Assembly: GCF_918698115.1 (NCBI RefSeq)
Contig: NZ_CAKKLV010000006.1
Location: 62,001 to 126,000, forward strand
Source: Peribacillus sp. Bi96
GTDB taxonomy: Bacteria > Bacillota > Bacilli > Bacillales > DSM-1321
Direction: 5' to 3'
Length of the DNA stretch: 64,000 nucleotides
How positions within the stretch are numbered: the first letter of the stretch is position 1; every line of letters starts with the position of its first letter. Both the position numbers and the translations under genes were made by a program. Under the pieces are notes generated by a model that was given only the letters and a program-made list of their open reading frames with translations, searched no databases and had not been told where the DNA came from. This document shows, one piece after another, positions 62,357-64,000 of this stretch.

Positions 62357-64000
62357 CTATTGATTCGTTTCTAGTCCTATGAGACGTAAAAAGTAGTCCA
62401 AACCTTTATTGCCGATTTTTTCTTTCGGCACTTTATTACTTGGTGCATCCGGCCCTTTCGTCAAAAAGTTTCTCTCGACATAGCGGACGTCCAATTCATC
62501 AACGATACCGTCTTGATTGATATCTTCTTTCACTAAGGAGTTATCTTTAATACCATATGCATCAACGACTACCTGAATATCTTTAATGTCGATGACTTTA
62601 TCTTTATTGATATCTCCTGCTAGATTCATATTCGGCCTGATTCTAATATTCTGTCCTAGAATTGTCCCATCTTTTTCTTTACCTGGAACGAAGTTTGTAT
62701 AGCTCTTAAGATGTGATGGCGTTTCAACGACAAGCGTATATTCTTGGTTTGATGCAGGAATCCCTTTGACTATATATTGTCCCCAATCATCAAGTGTTCC
62801 AGGATATTTTTTCCCTGCTTTTGATTGCGCATAAACTTTCACACCGATTTTGGTGATATTTCCTGGCTTTATATAACCTTCCTCACTTAAAAACGCTTCT
62901 GGAGAAATCGATCCGTTTAAAGTTGAGTGCTTAGAAATGATTTTATATCGGTCAACGCTGTAATGTGGAAGATCGGTTGCAATATTGCCCCCTTGTTTTA
63001 TATAAGAAGCTTCTTCTACATCCAATCCCGCATATAAATGATAAAAGGTATCATCGACAAGTTTAAAGGATACATCTAGTAAAGGCATATCTCCGTTTAA
63101 ACCTTTAAATGCCTTTCCTGTTAATTCCGCGCCAACTTTGACTACATTAAAATAATCAGCATCATTAACGACAGGCTTGGTTAAAGAAACATCCAACCCT
63201 TTTTCTTTTGCATATTTTTTTATTTCACTAGAAAGTTTAGCATTTTTAAATTGATAAAGGTCACCTTCAAACTTGATCGAATATTCTCCTGAGAGGAACT
63301 GTTTTACATTATTGACTGATAAAGTCATGGTAAATGTATCATCCTTTTTCAGCACCTCTTTATCATAGTTTGATGTGAGATATTCAGTCCCTTCTTTTAA
63401 AAACACATAATCTTGAGGATTCATTGCTGTTGCCATATCTGTAGTTGCCAACCTTAGATAAAGTGCATCATTTGCAATATCACTTTCTTCGATTCCGAAT
63501 TTCGCATTTCCGTCAGGATCGATTGGGAATTCCCTGCCAAAATATGCGTATTTGCTCGTATCGTAAAACATAGTATTGGAAGTTTGGTCATAGTCCAAAC
63601 CTTTATCTTGAAGTACTTTTACTGTCGCATCATTGACATTTCCGTGTACATAGAAAGCCTTCTGACCATCTTCTTCTGTAAACATCGAGTCATTTATTTC
63701 ATATACGCCTGGTTCTTTGTCCCATTTTACGTCTGGAGGGGTGTTATCGACTATTGCGGCAGTACCAGCTGAGTAGGTTTTTCCCGACTCATCACTTCCT
63801 ATGAACTCTAGAGTGTAGTCCCCTTCTGGAAGTTTCTTATACGTATCGGAAATCGGATGCTCTGGATCGTTTGTAAATGGATATACATGACCAGTAAACG
63901 CCAAAAGAATATAATATGGTTTATCAGGTTCGAACCTAGAAGCATTGAGGCTCCCTACGTACCCTAATGGCTTACCGGAATTCGTATCTTTTAGGATAAC
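62357..64000 (-). CDS. Secreted protein with cohesin-like region and dockerin (5' end beyond window)
   Basis: The frame is open from the window end, so the N-terminus is missing; 547 codons are visible. Features are a Fn3-like or bacterial-Ig region (YKKLPEGDYTLEFIGSDESG), a cohesin-like beta region at about residues 230-340 of the visible part (FTMTLSVNNVKQFLSGEYSI), and a carboxypeptidase-like Ig domain. A C-terminal type I dockerin follows with two calcium loops (GDINKDKVIDIKDI and EDINQDGIVDELDV). This combination is seen in some Bacillus S8 subtilisin-like proteases, so a secreted protease is likely upstream. That remains inference. Confidence 0.8.
   Translation of the reverse strand, partial: VILKDTNSGKPLGYVGSLNASRFEPDKPYYILLAFTGHVYPFTNDPEHPISDTYKKLPEGDYTLEFIGSDESGKTYSAGTAAIVDNTPPDVKWDKEPGVYEINDSMFTEEDGQKAFYVHGNVNDATVKVLQDKGLDYDQTSNTMFYDTSKYAYFGREFPIDPDGNAKFGIEESDIANDALYLRLATTDMATAMNPQDYVFLKEGTEYLTSNYDKEVLKKDDTFTMTLSVNNVKQFLSGEYSIKFEGDLYQFKNAKLSSEIKKYAKEKGLDVSLTKPVVNDADYFNVVKVGAELTGKAFKGLNGDMPLLDVSFKLVDDTFYHLYAGLDVEEASYIKQGGNIATDLPHYSVDRYKIISKHSTLNGSISPEAFLSEEGYIKPGNITKIGVKVYAQSKAGKKYPGTLDDWGQYIVKGIPASNQEYTLVVETPSHLKSYTNFVPGKEKDGTILGQNIRIRPNMNLAGDINKDKVIDIKDIQVVVDAYGIKDNSLVKEDINQDGIVDELDVRYVERNFLTKGPDAPSNKVPKEKIGNKGLDYFLRLIGLETNQ

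Noticed and set aside
1-64000. tRNA, rRNA, CRISPR array, complete insertion sequence or prophage
   Set aside because: No cloverleaf with CCA, no regularly spaced repeats, and no intact transposase, integrase or phage structural genes were seen on either strand.

Overview
The window is chromosomal DNA from a low-GC, endospore-forming member of the Bacillaceae. Protein similarity and gene neighbourhood suggest something close to Peribacillus / Bacillus simplex, but this is inferred from memory and not searched. Spore and sporulation genes are present: an alpha/beta SASP, a Spo0E-type phosphatase, three sporulation-type histidine kinases and SigI/RsgI. Several neighbour sets recall Bacillus subtilis 168: ykuI, ykuE, ykyB-cheV-patA, ykwC, ptsHI, ykvS, ykvI, mhqR-kinD, ykrP, ktrD, and sspD-rsgI-sigI-ykoY. 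Genes are tightly packed, and most boundaries carry strong intrinsic terminators. No tRNA, rRNA, CRISPR array, prophage or intact insertion sequence is visible.

Layout. 1-8.3 kb: MBL hydrolase, glutaredoxin, secreted and membrane hypotheticals, a YkuI-like EAL protein, an SLC13 permease, a Tat-type phosphoesterase (YkuE) and a paired fluoride channel (CrcB/FluC). 8.5-15.1 kb: ykyB, a cheV interrupted by an in-frame amber codon, corA, patA, ykwC and an SDR lacking the usual YxxxK. 15.2-24 kb: ptsHI, a FetAB-type ABC exporter, a nuclease lipoprotein, a small sigma factor, ykvS and ykvI. 24-37 kb: an M3 peptidase, then a signalling block (mhqR, a KinD-like kinase, a Spo0E-like phosphatase, a four-PAS kinase) with an Fsr-type MFS pump, a ZIP transporter, an acyltransferase and a B12/radical-SAM protein. 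A pair of tiny, translationally coupled genes lies at 37.0-37.3 kb.

37.8-48.7 kb is a single-strand acyl-CoA catabolic block: acyl-CoA dehydrogenase, SDR, acyl-CoA ligase, TetR regulator, 3-hydroxyacyl-CoA dehydrogenase, enoyl-CoA hydratase, thioesterase, ACAD10-like phosphotransferase, ComB-like phosphatase, SDR, a second hydratase and a quinone oxidoreductase. Two near-identical palindromes sit upstream of its two transcription units and probably bind the TetR protein. No thiolase or electron-transfer flavoprotein is present.

48.8-64 kb: a PAS kinase, KtrD-type K+ channel subunit, SspD-like SASP, sigI-rsgI, a TerC protein behind a yybP-ykoY (Mn2+) riboswitch, an aldehyde dehydrogenase with a possible SDR relic and an orphan palindrome, an FtsW-family protein, an NhaC antiporter, an NprR-like TPR regulator, and the C-terminal part of a large secreted protein with a cohesin-like region and a dockerin.

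Points most worth a second look: the cheV nonsense codon; the shared acyl-CoA operators and the orphan comB; the undocumented small-gene pair; a hairpin lying between the Shine-Dalgarno and start of the radical-SAM gene; a possible small RNA between two terminators after ptsI; and two copies of a dispersed GC-rich repeat, one beside a transposase scrap.
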